DNA of 64,000 nt from an uncultured Helicobacter sp. (GTDB lineage: Bacteria; Campylobacterota; Campylobacteria; Campylobacterales; Helicobacteraceae). Positions 9,004-19,941 of the stretch are shown here, piece after piece. Under the pieces are notes generated by a model. The model searched no databases, was not told the origin of the DNA, and saw only the letters and a program-made list of their open reading frames with translations. Both the position numbers and the translations under genes were made by a program. The stretch lies in the NCBI RefSeq assembly GCF_947367035.1, contig NZ_CANBCA010000009.1:1-64000 (forward strand). The letters run 5' to 3'. The first letter of the stretch is position 1. Each line of letters begins with the position of its first letter.

Positions 9004-10071
9004 ATGAACATTACTATTCCAAATAATGTTTTAGACAATATCTTTACCTCTTTACAACCATTCCTAGATAAAAAAGACTCTAGTCAAATTACCTCTCACA
9101 TTTATCTTGAAACAAAAAATAATCAACTTATCTGTAAAGCAACAGATTTCGAAATGGGACTTTGTGCCATTAGTGATTCTCTAATGATTCTCGAAAATGG
9201 AATTGCAACAGTTAATGGCAAACAAGCCCTAGATATCATTAAACGACTAAAAGAAGGTGATGTTAATCTTTACACTCATAATGAAAATCTCCACATCCAA
9301 CAAAACAAAAGTTCTTTTAAACTTCCTATGTTTAACGCTCAAGAATTTCCAACCTTTCCAGAATACGAAAACTTATCAAAATTGGAAATTAATTCTCTTC
9401 AAGTTATCAATTCTATGAAGAAAATTTTTCCTGTGATTGACAATAATAATCAAAAACGTGAATTAAATGGAGCTCTTTTAGATATTAAAGAATACTCTTA
9501 TAACTTTATCGCGACAGATACAAAACGTCTTGCAATGGTAAAGTTTGATAATGCTTCAGGTAATAATTTAGCACTTATATTTCCTAAAAAAGCTATTACA
9601 GAAATTCAACGTTTATTTTTTGACAATATTGAACTTTTTTACAATGATAAAGATATTATTATAAAATCTCAAAATTATATTTTCTTTTCTCATCTTATTA
9701 ATGGAAAATTTCCAGATTATGAAAAAATCTTACCTAAAGAAATTATCACAGAAATCAATATCCCAAAAACTAAAATTATTGAAGGAATTAAAGTAATTAA
9801 TTCTGTTACTAATGATGTTAAAATAACTTTTAAAGCTAATGAAATTTTATTTGAATCTTTAAGTCAAGATAATTCAGAAGCAAAAACACAAATTGAAATA
9901 AATCTTCCTCTTGAAGAAGAAATTGAAATAGGTATCAATTCTCGTCATGTATTAGACTTTTTAATGCAAATTGACACTGCAGATTTTACTTGGGGACTTA
10001 ATGGTAAAAATGCACCTTTCATATTAAAAAGTGAAAATTTCTCAACAGTCGTTATGCCAATTATCATTTAA
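9004..10071 (+). CDS. dnaN: DNA polymerase III beta sliding clamp
   Basis: Ring-shaped processivity clamp of the replicative polymerase. The 355-aa protein has the three-domain length of the family, with clamp-like segments TDTKRLAMVKF in the middle domain and INGKFPDYEKILP before the third. The extreme C-terminus (TVVMPIII) corresponds to the conserved VMPMR-type end. It starts at ATG 9004 with AAAAGG upstream and lies between dnaA and gyrB. Confidence 0.95.
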   Translation: MNITIPNNVLDNIFTSLQPFLDKKDSSQITSHIYLETKNNQLICKATDFEMGLCAISDSLMILENGIATVNGKQALDIIKRLKEGDVNLYTHNENLHIQQNKSSFKLPMFNAQEFPTFPEYENLSKLEINSLQVINSMKKIFPVIDNNNQKRELNGALLDIKEYSYNFIATDTKRLAMVKFDNASGNNLALIFPKKAITEIQRLFFDNIELFYNDKDIIIKSQNYIFFSHLINGKFPDYEKILPKEIITEINIPKTKIIEGIKVINSVTNDVKITFKANEILFESLSQDNSEAKTQIEINLPLEEEIEIGINSRHVLDFLMQIDTADFTWGLNGKNAPFILKSENFSTVVMPIII

Positions 10072-12417
<2,346 letters not shown>

Positions 12418-12426
12418 GGATTCTGT

Positions 12427-13074
12427 ATGTATTTATTAGCGGGGATTTTGGATTTTTTTACAAGTTTGAATGGAATCTTTTACACGATTGCTTATATTAT
12501 AGGTGGGATTCCGTTTGGGTTACTTTATGGAAAATATCTTGGGGAAGTGAATATTCGCCAAGTTGGAAGTGGAAGTATAGGTGCTACAAATGTCTTGCGT
12601 GCATTAAAAGAAACCAATCCAAAGATTGCTAAAAAAATTGCGATTCTCACAATGTTAAGTGATGCGTTAAAAGGTGTGATAATTCTATTAATAGCTAAAG
12701 GCTTTGGTATAAGTTTTGAAGCACAATGGATGATAGCATTTTTAGCAGTTGTTGGGCATTGTTTCTCACCATTTTTGAAATTAGAAGGCGGGAAAGGTGT
12801 AGCGACTTGTGTCGGTGTTGTCGCAGTTTTTTTACCTTTAGAGGCGATTTTTGGTTTGCTAGTGTGGTTTGTCGTTGGAAAATTACTTAAAATTTCCTCT
12901 TTGGCTTCGCTTTTTGGTGTGATTTGTGGGGTGGCTTCTAGCTTCATATTACACCCAGAGATTCCACATATCACGACACATACGCCTTTGGTTTTAATGA
13001 TGCTTTTGATTCTTTATAAACATATTCCAAATATCATTCGTCTAATTCAAAAAAAAGAACAAAAGGTGATATGA
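12427..13074 (+). CDS. plsY: Acyl-phosphate:glycerol-3-phosphate acyltransferase PlsY
   Basis: Integral membrane enzyme that makes lysophosphatidate from acyl phosphate. The 215-aa protein has the three PlsY motifs: VGSGSIGATNVLRAL, the central GHCFSPFLKLEGGKGVAT, and a helix-rich C-terminus with YKHIPNIIRLI. It is probably cotranscribed with gyrB, 9 nt upstream. The region after its stop holds gene remnants. Confidence 0.94.
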   Translation: MYLLAGILDFFTSLNGIFYTIAYIIGGIPFGLLYGKYLGEVNIRQVGSGSIGATNVLRALKETNPKIAKKIAILTMLSDALKGVIILLIAKGFGISFEAQWMIAFLAVVGHCFSPFLKLEGGKGVATCVGVVAVFLPLEAIFGLLVWFVVGKLLKISSLASLFGVICGVASSFILHPEIPHITTHTPLVLMMLLILYKHIPNIIRLIQKKEQKVI

Positions 13075-13088
13075 TTTTGCTTTAATTT

Positions 13089-13110
13089 CTCGTCATTGCG
13101 AGATTCCATG
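13089..13110. repeat. REP-like element, partial copy
   Basis: Contains CGTCATTGCGAGATTCC, a partial match to the same repeat family seen at 14861-14883, 18250-18297 and 51329-51360. Located just after plsY, at the start of a stretch of decayed sequence. Confidence 0.45.
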
Positions 13111-13330
13111 AGGGTAAAACGATTGGTTGCAGAGATTTAGCGACTTTAGAATTCTGTGAGAAATTAGGATTAAAAGCTTACTTTTCGCGTTGTCTTACGC
13201 CTACATTACCCAAATGCAGGCAAGCAAAACAAACAACAAAGGTATTTTTGGTAGGGATTCCAAAGGATTTATTAAGATTTATCCTACAAAATTTGCGTGA
13301 GGGTGCGATAAACGTCAATCAACAAAGTAT
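13107..13330 (+). pseudogene. Remnant of a polysaccharide pyruvyl transferase-family gene
   Basis: An open frame without a usable start reads HEGKTIGCRDLATLEFC, then KLGLKAYFSRCLTPTLPK, then VFLVGIPKDLLRF and REGAINVNQQ. This resembles the middle of the polysaccharide pyruvyl transferase family (CRD..T.E...K.GIKAYFS.CLTLTL). The N-terminal and C-terminal parts are missing; after about 13330 the frame stays open to 13595 but loses family resemblance. It is a fragment of surface-polysaccharide biosynthesis that has decayed. Family assignment is from memory of the motif, not a search. Confidence 0.45.
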
Positions 13331-13556
13331 TTCTAACGAGCAATCTTTGCAAGAACAAAGTTTTATCAGCGTAGCGAGGAGTTGCAAAAGCTTTTTTAAC
13401 AATTTCAATCACACTATCCATACCTCCTGCAAGCGAAAAAAGCCAATATTTATGCGCATAAATGAGTTTAGCTTGTTTAATAATCTTTGCTTCTTCATTA
13501 TTGGCTGGCATTACAAATATGCAAGAAATGTCTATTTCTTGATGAAAAATGTAACA
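13284..13556 (-). pseudogene. Unrecognised protein fragment on the minus strand
   Basis: From 13556 the minus strand reads CYIFHQEIDISCIFV, then an ATG at 13511 and PANNEEAKIIKQAKLIYAHKYWL and SLAGGMDSVIEIVKKAF. The composition looks like real protein, and its upstream part has no start codon. The end (ATPRYADKTLFLQRL) resembles repeat-derived sequence. It overlaps the other remnant on the opposite strand. No family is recognised; probably the wreck of a deleted gene. Confidence 0.3.
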
Positions 13557-13643
13557 AATAAATTAAGCTTTAAAGAAAGTGAATATTGTTTTTAGATTGG
13601 AATAAAATTTGCTTGTTATTTATAAACTACAGGGGAGTAAATT

Positions 13644-14759
13644 GTGTTGATTTTGGATTCTTTATCAAAAGCACCCTATAAAACATTGCTAAATCAAAAA
13701 AGTAAAGAACAAGAAAAGAATAGCACGACAAACTTCAAACAAAGCCCAAATTCACCCAATGTTTTAAAAGACAAAAAGGAAGTAGATCGGTTTTTACAAG
13801 CTGTACTCACCCCAAAACCCTTGATTCCTCGGATTCACACTCTTAAGCCAAAAAATCCTATGAACGTTTATGCAAGTCTTTTTGATAAAAACCTAAAGAT
13901 AAAATCTACTCATCAAGGATTTAAAGATTTTTCTCCAAACGAAAAAGAAATCTTGAAAAAAATAATAAATTACAGCCATTCTTATAGGCAAATTTTAAGA
14001 GATGCTGTAAAAAGATTAAATATTGAATCTTGTAATTTAAATAGTATCTCTTTAGACAAACAAGATATAAAATTTATTAAGAAAATTGATTCTAAGCTGA
14101 AAGCCAATGCGACTATTCCCATTACATTGCAAGAAGCTAATGAATCTCAAAAATTTCTTGAATTGGAAATGGATAAGATAATACTTGAAATTTATCAAGA
14201 AAATCCTAAAATTATCCAAAAAATGATAAATAAAAATTATCAGTCTTTGACAAAAAATCCTCTAGAGATAAACGATGAATCTTTAGGGGAAGACGAAAAG
14301 ATTTCTACCCTTTTTCTAGAATATGGTATCAAGATAGAATCTAGCCTTTTAAAAAACAGACTTGAAAACCTCCTAGAAACCATACCTTTAATACTTAAAG
14401 ACTCTATCAACCGCAGAGAAATAGATACGCAAAGCTTAAAAACACTTGAGGATAATATCAACCTTTACAGAGAATCCAAAATGGAAGCCACAGGATACCG
14501 ACTATTTGCCGCACTGACTGACAGACTTTCCACAGATCAGCAGGAGAAAATTACAGATTCCATTGCACAAGTACTTTCTTTTTATTCTCAACCCAACTCC
14601 CTAGAAGCTAAAGGCTATAAAATTTCTTGGCAACCACAATATCTAAACACAGAGGATTACAACTCTATCTATGGAATGCACACCGCCATATCAAGTGTGG
14701 CTTGTGCAGAGATTCAAATTGCCTTTCAAATGTTATTTGTTTTCCCAACACGATTTTAA
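13644..14759 (+). CDS. Hypothetical protein, 371 aa, unknown
   Basis: GTG start with a strong AGGGGAG site at 13631-13637. The product is hydrophilic, Lys- and Asn-rich, and mostly helical with no signal peptide or membrane segment. The N-terminal 70 residues are low-complexity and Pro/Lys-rich; the middle is a run of helices (FSPNEKEILKKIINYSH, KFLELEMDKIILEIYQEN, SLLKNRLENLLETIPL). The last 30 residues (GMHTAISSVACAEIQIAF, MLFVFPTRF) end abruptly, so a C-terminal truncation is possible. It lies between REP-like repeats and remnants, in accessory-looking sequence. No function can be assigned. Confidence 0.6.
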   Translation: MLILDSLSKAPYKTLLNQKSKEQEKNSTTNFKQSPNSPNVLKDKKEVDRFLQAVLTPKPLIPRIHTLKPKNPMNVYASLFDKNLKIKSTHQGFKDFSPNEKEILKKIINYSHSYRQILRDAVKRLNIESCNLNSISLDKQDIKFIKKIDSKLKANATIPITLQEANESQKFLELEMDKIILEIYQENPKIIQKMINKNYQSLTKNPLEINDESLGEDEKISTLFLEYGIKIESSLLKNRLENLLETIPLILKDSINRREIDTQSLKTLEDNINLYRESKMEATGYRLFAALTDRLSTDQQEKITDSIAQVLSFYSQPNSLEAKGYKISWQPQYLNTEDYNSIYGMHTAISSVACAEIQIAFQMLFVFPTRF

Positions 14760-14860
14760 CTTCCAAATTATTTTTTATACTTCATTAACTTAGTTTAACC
14801 ATAACTCTGAAGAATAAAGGGTTTCGTAAGAACATAGTGGAAAACGAATGATGCCTAATC

Positions 14861-14883
14861 TGTCGTTGCGAGGCGCACGCAAC
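14861..14883. repeat. REP-like palindromic element
   Basis: TGTCGTTGCG followed by GTTGCG (14865-14870) pairing with CGCAAC (14878-14883) over a 7-nt loop. Similar GTCATTGCGAG-type palindromes recur in four gaps of this window. The surrounding stretch 14760-15022 shows no gene. Confidence 0.5.
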
Positions 14884-15022
14884 AATCCATAATTAAATAA
14901 AAATAAAACGGATTCTTACAAGATAATTCTTTTCATTGTATTGTTATTTATTTATGCAGGGTTACAGATACCACAAGACTAAAGCCTCTTGCAAGAACAC
15001 AAGAAGAATCCCTTTGCTTTCC

Positions 15023-16999
15023 CTAGAAGATTCTTTTATCCTTTGCCAATTCCTCTAGCTCTAAATATTGCGTAATTTTTTCTTCACAAAGTGCCTTTTT
15101 ATCTTCAAATTCTAGGGACTTTTCTTGTAATTCTTGTGTGCTTAAACTCCCGCTAAAGAGTAACTTTTCAAGCTCTTTAATCTCTGCTTCTAGCATTTCA
15201 ATTTCCTCTGGTAAAATCTCAAGCATTCGTTGTTGATGGTAACTTAATTTTGCTCTTTTGCTTCTGATATTTTGAATTTGCAACTCTTGGGCTTTTGGCA
15301 ATTTTTTAGAATTATGATTTAAATTTTGGCACTCTAGCTCTGTCCTTAAGGATTCGTATTCGCGCAATTCACTTTCAATCTCTAAATATTCACTAAAGCT
15401 CTTATGCGATTCCATAATCTCGCCATTTTCTATAAAAACATAAAGTCTCTGCGCAATTTTATCTACAAAATAGCGGTCGTGACTGACGAAGATAATCGCC
15501 CCCTCAAAGCTTTGTAAATATTCTTCTAAAATATTAATGGTAGGAATATCCAAATCATTCGTTGGCTCATCTAGTATCAAACAATCATACGATTTAGTAA
15601 AGAGCAAAGCTAAGGCGATTCGATTCTTTTCCCCACCACTTAATGCACCAATTTTTTTATCCAAAAATTCTTTGGGAAACAAAAAGTTCTTAAGATAGCC
15701 AAAAATATGCATATTCTTGCCACGCACCTCAATATGGTCTCCGCCAAAAGGGCAAAAAGTTTCTAGTAAATCCTTACTATCATCTAAGCTTTCTCTATGC
15801 TGGTCAAAATACCCAATCCTTGCTTCGCCACGTTCAATACTTCCACTTGTAGGCTTTATGCGCCCTAGAAGCAGTTTAAGCAAAGTAGATTTTCCCGCTC
15901 CATTACGTCCAACAATGGCTATTTTATCACGTTGTAGAATCCTCGCATTAAAGTCGTGAATCAAAACCTTTTTATCCATTTCCACACACAAGTTTTTGGT
16001 CTCAAAGAGCATCTTTTTGCGATTGCTTCCCTCTTCTTGATTGAAATTTTTGCGCTCTCTTTCAAGCTCTAAAGTCATTTTGCGAATAATAGAGGGATTT
16101 GTTTTTGCCATTTTGCGCATTTCCATTAATCGTTCTTTGCGCCCCTCATTGCGTTTCACTCGCGCACGCACACCACGAGCCAGCCATTCTTCTTCCGCTT
16201 TTAAGTGCTTCAATAAAACTTCGTGGCTTTTGGCAAGGCTTAAAAGTAGCGCTTCTTTTTGGTGCAAATAATCACTATATCCACCTTTAAAATTACGAAT
16301 CTTTCCCTCTTCCACCTCTATAACGCGCGTTGCAATTCTATCAATAAAATAGCGGTCGTGGCTAATAAATACCAAGGTAAAATTTGTGCGCAAAAGCATA
16401 GATTCTAAAAACTCTACCATTTGCACATCTAGATGGTTGGTTGGTTCATCAAGCAGTAGAATCTCTGGCTTTGTTAAGAGCAGACAAGCAAGGGCTACGC
16501 GTTTTTGCTCCCCACCACTTAGCAGATTCACAAACTTATCTTGCAAAGATTCTAACTTAAAAGTCTCTAATGTTTGCTGGACTTTTGCCTCTAAATCCCA
16601 CGCGTTATGATGGTCAATGAAGCTGGATAATTCTGCATATTCTCGCAAAAGAACCTTATCATCAGGCGTTGCTTGGAGTAATTTTGCCACTTCAAAATAA
16701 CGCATTTTAGCAAAATTTAAGGATTGCAATGCTTCTAAGATCGCTTCTTTGGTTATTTGTCCCTCTTTAAAGCTAGGTTTTTGAATCAAATGCGAAATCT
16801 CCAAATCTCCCTCAATGATACGTGTTCCTTCGTCTGGCTCTAAATCCCCACTTAGAATCTTTAATAATGTGGATTTTCCCGCTCCATTACGTCCAACAAT
16901 GGCTACACGCTCTCCCTCTTGTAGATGAAAAGAAATTTTTTTTAAAATTATTTTGTAATCGTATTGCTTAGAAATGTTTTGTAAAGAAAGATTAGCCAT
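15023..16999 (-). CDS. ABC-F family ATPase, Uup-like
   Basis: A 658-aa soluble protein with two ATP-binding cassettes and no membrane domain, the ABC-F layout. Walker A occurs twice (VGRNGAGKSTLLK), with signature/Walker B pairs LSGGEQKRVALAC...LLLDEPTNHLD and LSGGEKNRIALAL...LILDEPTNDLD. Between them lies the charged linker (RARVKRNEGRKERLMEMRK). The C-terminal ~100 residues form a coiled coil typical of Uup. ABC-F proteins act on ribosomes or DNA replication intermediates; the precise role here is inferred. The start ATG at 16999 gives the family N-terminus (MANLSLQNISKQY); the longer frame upstream lies inside lgt. Overlaps lgt by 8 nt. Confidence 0.9.
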   Translation of the reverse strand: MANLSLQNISKQYDYKIILKKISFHLQEGERVAIVGRNGAGKSTLLKILSGDLEPDEGTRIIEGDLEISHLIQKPSFKEGQITKEAILEALQSLNFAKMRYFEVAKLLQATPDDKVLLREYAELSSFIDHHNAWDLEAKVQQTLETFKLESLQDKFVNLLSGGEQKRVALACLLLTKPEILLLDEPTNHLDVQMVEFLESMLLRTNFTLVFISHDRYFIDRIATRVIEVEEGKIRNFKGGYSDYLHQKEALLLSLAKSHEVLLKHLKAEEEWLARGVRARVKRNEGRKERLMEMRKMAKTNPSIIRKMTLELERERKNFNQEEGSNRKKMLFETKNLCVEMDKKVLIHDFNARILQRDKIAIVGRNGAGKSTLLKLLLGRIKPTSGSIERGEARIGYFDQHRESLDDSKDLLETFCPFGGDHIEVRGKNMHIFGYLKNFLFPKEFLDKKIGALSGGEKNRIALALLFTKSYDCLILDEPTNDLDIPTINILEEYLQSFEGAIIFVSHDRYFVDKIAQRLYVFIENGEIMESHKSFSEYLEIESELREYESLRTELECQNLNHNSKKLPKAQELQIQNIRSKRAKLSYHQQRMLEILPEEIEMLEAEIKELEKLLFSGSLSTQELQEKSLEFEDKKALCEEKITQYLELEELAKDKRIF

Positions 17000-17843
17000 T
17001 TTTATAATTTCCTTTACTATGCGCACTCTTTGGTGTTTGTGCAAGTTTATAAAACCATAACACCACACAAAATCCACAGATAAGTAAAGACAAAAGCTGT
17101 CCGAGTGTGAGCCAATTAAATGCGATAAATCCAAGCTGCGAATCTGGTTCTCTAAAAAATTCTGCGACAAAACGCATAAAAGAATATCCTATACCATATA
17201 AGATTCCAATTTCTCCTATAAAATGCTTTCTTTTACGCCAAAAATAGAGAAAGATAAAAACTAAAATACCCTCTAAAAATGCTTCATAAAGCTGGCTTGG
17301 GTGTCGCAAAACCCCCTCTACATAGATTCCAATTCCATTGATTGTTTCCCGACCTATTAATTCTTGGTTTAAAAAGTTTCCAATGCGTCCAAACACATAA
17401 CCTAATGGAATACTAAGCCCTGCTAAATCCATAAAAAGCCAAAAATTTACCTGTTTTATCCTCGCAAACCACAAAGAAGCAGCCAAAAACCCAATTACCG
17501 CCCCGTGATAACTCATTCCACGAATACCTACAAAGTTGCCTTGTCTGTCAAAAGGATTGAAAATCTCCCAAGGGTGGCTTAAATAATATGTCGTGTAGGG
17601 GTCATAAAATAAAATATAACCAAGCCTTGCTCCCAAAATCACGCCAATCTCAACCCAAATAAAATAACTATCCAAAAGAGTGCTAGAAATAGGATAATGA
17701 TCCAATCGCATAAAAATTTTAGCAACCAAAAGTGCAATAAGTAAAGCCAACACATACATTAATCCATACCAATGTACAGGGATTCCAAATACAAAAAAAG
17801 CAATGGGGTCAAAATGACTATAAATGTTGTTCCATATCGTCAT
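16992..17843 (-). CDS. lgt: Prolipoprotein diacylglyceryl transferase Lgt
   Basis: Inner-membrane enzyme that transfers diacylglycerol from phosphatidylglycerol to the lipobox cysteine of prolipoproteins. The 283-aa multi-pass protein has the Lgt signature GRIGNFLNQELIGRE, and also FGIPVHWYGLMY and RGMSYHGAVIG. It overlaps the STAS-like gene by 26 nt upstream and the ABC-F gene by 8 nt downstream, so the three genes form one operon. Confidence 0.95.
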   Translation of the reverse strand: MTIWNNIYSHFDPIAFFVFGIPVHWYGLMYVLALLIALLVAKIFMRLDHYPISSTLLDSYFIWVEIGVILGARLGYILFYDPYTTYYLSHPWEIFNPFDRQGNFVGIRGMSYHGAVIGFLAASLWFARIKQVNFWLFMDLAGLSIPLGYVFGRIGNFLNQELIGRETINGIGIYVEGVLRHPSQLYEAFLEGILVFIFLYFWRKRKHFIGEIGILYGIGYSFMRFVAEFFREPDSQLGFIAFNWLTLGQLLSLLICGFCVVLWFYKLAQTPKSAHSKGNYKNG

Positions 17844-18129
17844 AAACTACCTCAAAAAATTGATGCAATCCTAAACGGATAAAAGTATCATATAAGCGCG
17901 AATTTGCAATAGAAAAGTGAAACTTAAAGCCATTTTTCCGTGCTAACTTCAGCCAATAACCAAGAATATAATAATTTACTTCTCTTGCTTGTGGAATCTC
18001 AAAACGAACTTCTACATTTGGCTCATTTTTTCGTTTCTCAAGAAGTGCTTTTATATCGTGATAATCACTGATTTCTTTAATTTTGCCGCGTAGAATAAAA
18101 GTATTATCATCTATCTTTATGATTTTCAA
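17818..18129 (-). CDS. Small STAS-like domain protein
   Basis: A 103-aa soluble protein beginning KIIKIDDNTFILRGKI. The second half (YILGYWLKLARKNGFKFHF, then SRLYDTFIRLGLHQFFEVV) resembles the STAS / anti-sigma antagonist fold, where a helix and strand are followed by a helix ending in L..G....F.V. The start is taken as TTG at 18129 because AAAGGCAAG lies just upstream; the longer frame from 18171 reads through this site. Its 3' end overlaps lgt by 26 nt. No conserved phosphorylatable Ser is obvious, so regulatory function is uncertain. Confidence 0.6.
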   Translation of the reverse strand: MKIIKIDDNTFILRGKIKEISDYHDIKALLEKRKNEPNVEVRFEIPQAREVNYYILGYWLKLARKNGFKFHFSIANSRLYDTFIRLGLHQFFEVVYDDMEQHL

Positions 18130-18215
18130 ATTCTTGCCTTTATAAATAAATAAGATTGTAGCAAAAAGCAACTAAATTAAAGTTTGCAATTTCTTTTGCT
18201 CATTTTTACAAGGAC

Positions 18216-18297
18216 GAAGCAATATGACATTTAGGATTGCTTCACTTCATTCGTAATGACAGATTGGACATCATTCGTTTTCCAACGTCATTACGAA
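18216..18297. repeat. REP-like element with two inverted repeats
   Basis: GAAGCAAT (18216-18223) pairs with ATTGCTTC (18236-18243), and TTCGTAATGAC (18250-18260) pairs perfectly with GTCATTACGAA (18287-18297). Same family as the repeats at 14861 and 51329. It occupies most of the gap between the STAS-like gene and bioA. Confidence 0.55.
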
Positions 18298-18376
18298 GCC
18301 ATTAACGCAGAATTGCAAGCTGATAACAGGAGATTCTTACAAATGCAAGACATTGCTGTAAGCTATAAATTTGTGT

Positions 18377-18382
18377 TAAAAT
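18377..18382 (+). promoter_or_regulatory. Candidate -10 box of bioA
   Basis: TAAAAT preceded by TTGTGT, 34 nt before the bioA ATG. AAAGGCAA serves as ribosome-binding site. By eye only. Confidence 0.4.
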
Positions 18383-18416
18383 CTGCGATAAACTTTATTC
18401 ATAACAAAGGCAACCA

Positions 18417-19718
18417 ATGGTTTCACAAAGTATAGAATCCACACGACTTAAATCACTAGATCTTTCGTGCATTTGGCATCCTTGCACACAAATGCACGAC
18501 CACCAAGAAAATATCCCACTCATTCCTATTAAACGAGCGCAAGGAGTTTATCTCTATGACTTTGAAGAAAATGCTTATTTGGATTGTATCTCTAGCTGGT
18601 GGGTTAATCTTTTTGGACATTGCAACCCTTACATTAATACAAAGCTCAAAGAGCAGCTAGATAGCCTAGAACACATTATCTTTGCAGGCTTCACACACCA
18701 GCCTATTGTTGAACTATCACACCGACTTTTGAACCTTTTGGATTCTAAATTTGGCAAGTGTTTTTATGCAGATAATGGTTCAAGTGCGATAGAAGTTGCG
18801 CTTAAAATGGCATTTCACTCTTGTGTGATTCAAGGTAAAAAGAAAAATAAATTTTTATGTTTAGAAAACGCTTATCACGGGGAAACTATTGGTGCATTAA
18901 GTGTGGGAGATATAGGGATTTATACGCAAGTTTATCAGCCACTTTTGTTAGAAACTTTGAAAATCAAAGCACCCGTAGGAGAGAATTTTAAAGAATCTTT
19001 AGAATCCCTTAAATCTCTATTGCATAGACATAAAAATGAAATTGTTGCATTTGTGCTAGAGCCCTTAATACAATGTGCAGGAAATATGAATATGTATAGT
19101 GCCAAATTCGTGCAAGAGGCAGTGAATCTATGTCAAGAATCGGGTATTTATGTGATTTTTGATGAAATTGCAGTGGGATTTGGGCGCACAGGAAGCTTGT
19201 TTGCTTATCAACAATGCAGAGTTGCGCCAGACTTTTTATGCCTTAGCAAAGGAATCACAGGAGGATATTTGCCCCTCTCTGTCGTAATAACTAGTGATGA
19301 AGTCTATCAGCTGTTTTATGCACCCTATGAGGAGCATAAAGCTTTTTTACATTCGCATTCTTATACAGGAAATGCCCTTGCTTGCACGTGTGCAAATGCC
19401 GTTTTAGATATTTTTCAACAAGACAATGTGCTAGAAAATAATGCGATTCTCTCACGCTTTATTTGGGAGAAATTGCAAGATTTACGCGCCTTTAATTTTG
19501 TGCGCAATCTTCGGTATTGTGGTATGGTTTTTGCTTTTGATTTAGCTGGGTTTGAGGGGAAGCGCAAGGGACTTGAAGTCTTTAACAAGGGCTTGAAGTA
19601 TGGATTGCTCTTGCGCCCACTTGGCAACACGATTTATCTAATGCCCCCCTATGTTTTGACACAAGAGCAAGCGGGCTACATTGTAGAATCCCTTACCACT
19701 ATTTTAAGCACTTTGTAA
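18417..19718 (+). CDS. bioA: Adenosylmethionine-8-amino-7-oxononanoate aminotransferase BioA
   Basis: PLP enzyme of biotin synthesis converting 7-keto-8-aminopelargonate to diaminopelargonate with S-adenosylmethionine as amino donor. The 433-aa protein shows [11 protein letters not shown] at the N-terminus, [12 protein letters not shown], the cofactor Asp in [14 protein letters not shown], the PLP lysine in [14 protein letters not shown], and [15 protein letters not shown]. It is separated from bioF-bioG-bioC, which lie at 59.8-62.4 kb in this window. An imperfect hairpin without T-run follows at 19746-19783. Confidence 0.95.
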   Translation: MVSQSIESTRLKSLDLSCIWHPCTQMHDHQENIPLIPIKRAQGVYLYDFEENAYLDCISSWWVNLFGHCNPYINTKLKEQLDSLEHIIFAGFTHQPIVELSHRLLNLLDSKFGKCFYADNGSSAIEVALKMAFHSCVIQGKKKNKFLCLENAYHGETIGALSVGDIGIYTQVYQPLLLETLKIKAPVGENFKESLESLKSLLHRHKNEIVAFVLEPLIQCAGNMNMYSAKFVQEAVNLCQESGIYVIFDEIAVGFGRTGSLFAYQQCRVAPDFLCLSKGITGGYLPLSVVITSDEVYQLFYAPYEEHKAFLHSHSYTGNALACTCANAVLDIFQQDNVLENNAILSRFIWEKLQDLRAFNFVRNLRYCGMVFAFDLAGFEGKRKGLEVFNKGLKYGLLLRPLGNTIYLMPPYVLTQEQAGYIVESLTTILSTL

Positions 19719-19941
19719 TACTTCGCCCTTAGAGGAGTAAGCGGACAAAACTCACACAAGTTTAGGGGTGCTTGTAAGTTTTGATTGTGGAATTAAGGTT
19801 TGCTGGATTATGGATTACTTGCCTCGCTTTCCTCCCGACTAATGATGAGAATAATTTTTCAAGAAAAGCGTTAAAATATCTTGCAATTCTATGATTTGGA
19901 ATGCTTTTTTGCAAAACTAAGCAGATAAACGACAAACACTC

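Noticed and set aside
14785-14798. TTAAC-TTAG-TTTAA as a Crp/Fnr site
   Set aside because: It has a mismatch in the second half-site, is not upstream of any gene, and such matches are expected by chance in AT-rich DNA.
15023-17170. Longer 715-aa start for the ABC-F gene at 17170
   Set aside because: The extra 57 residues lie inside lgt in another frame and do not match the family; ATG 16999 gives the normal N-terminus.
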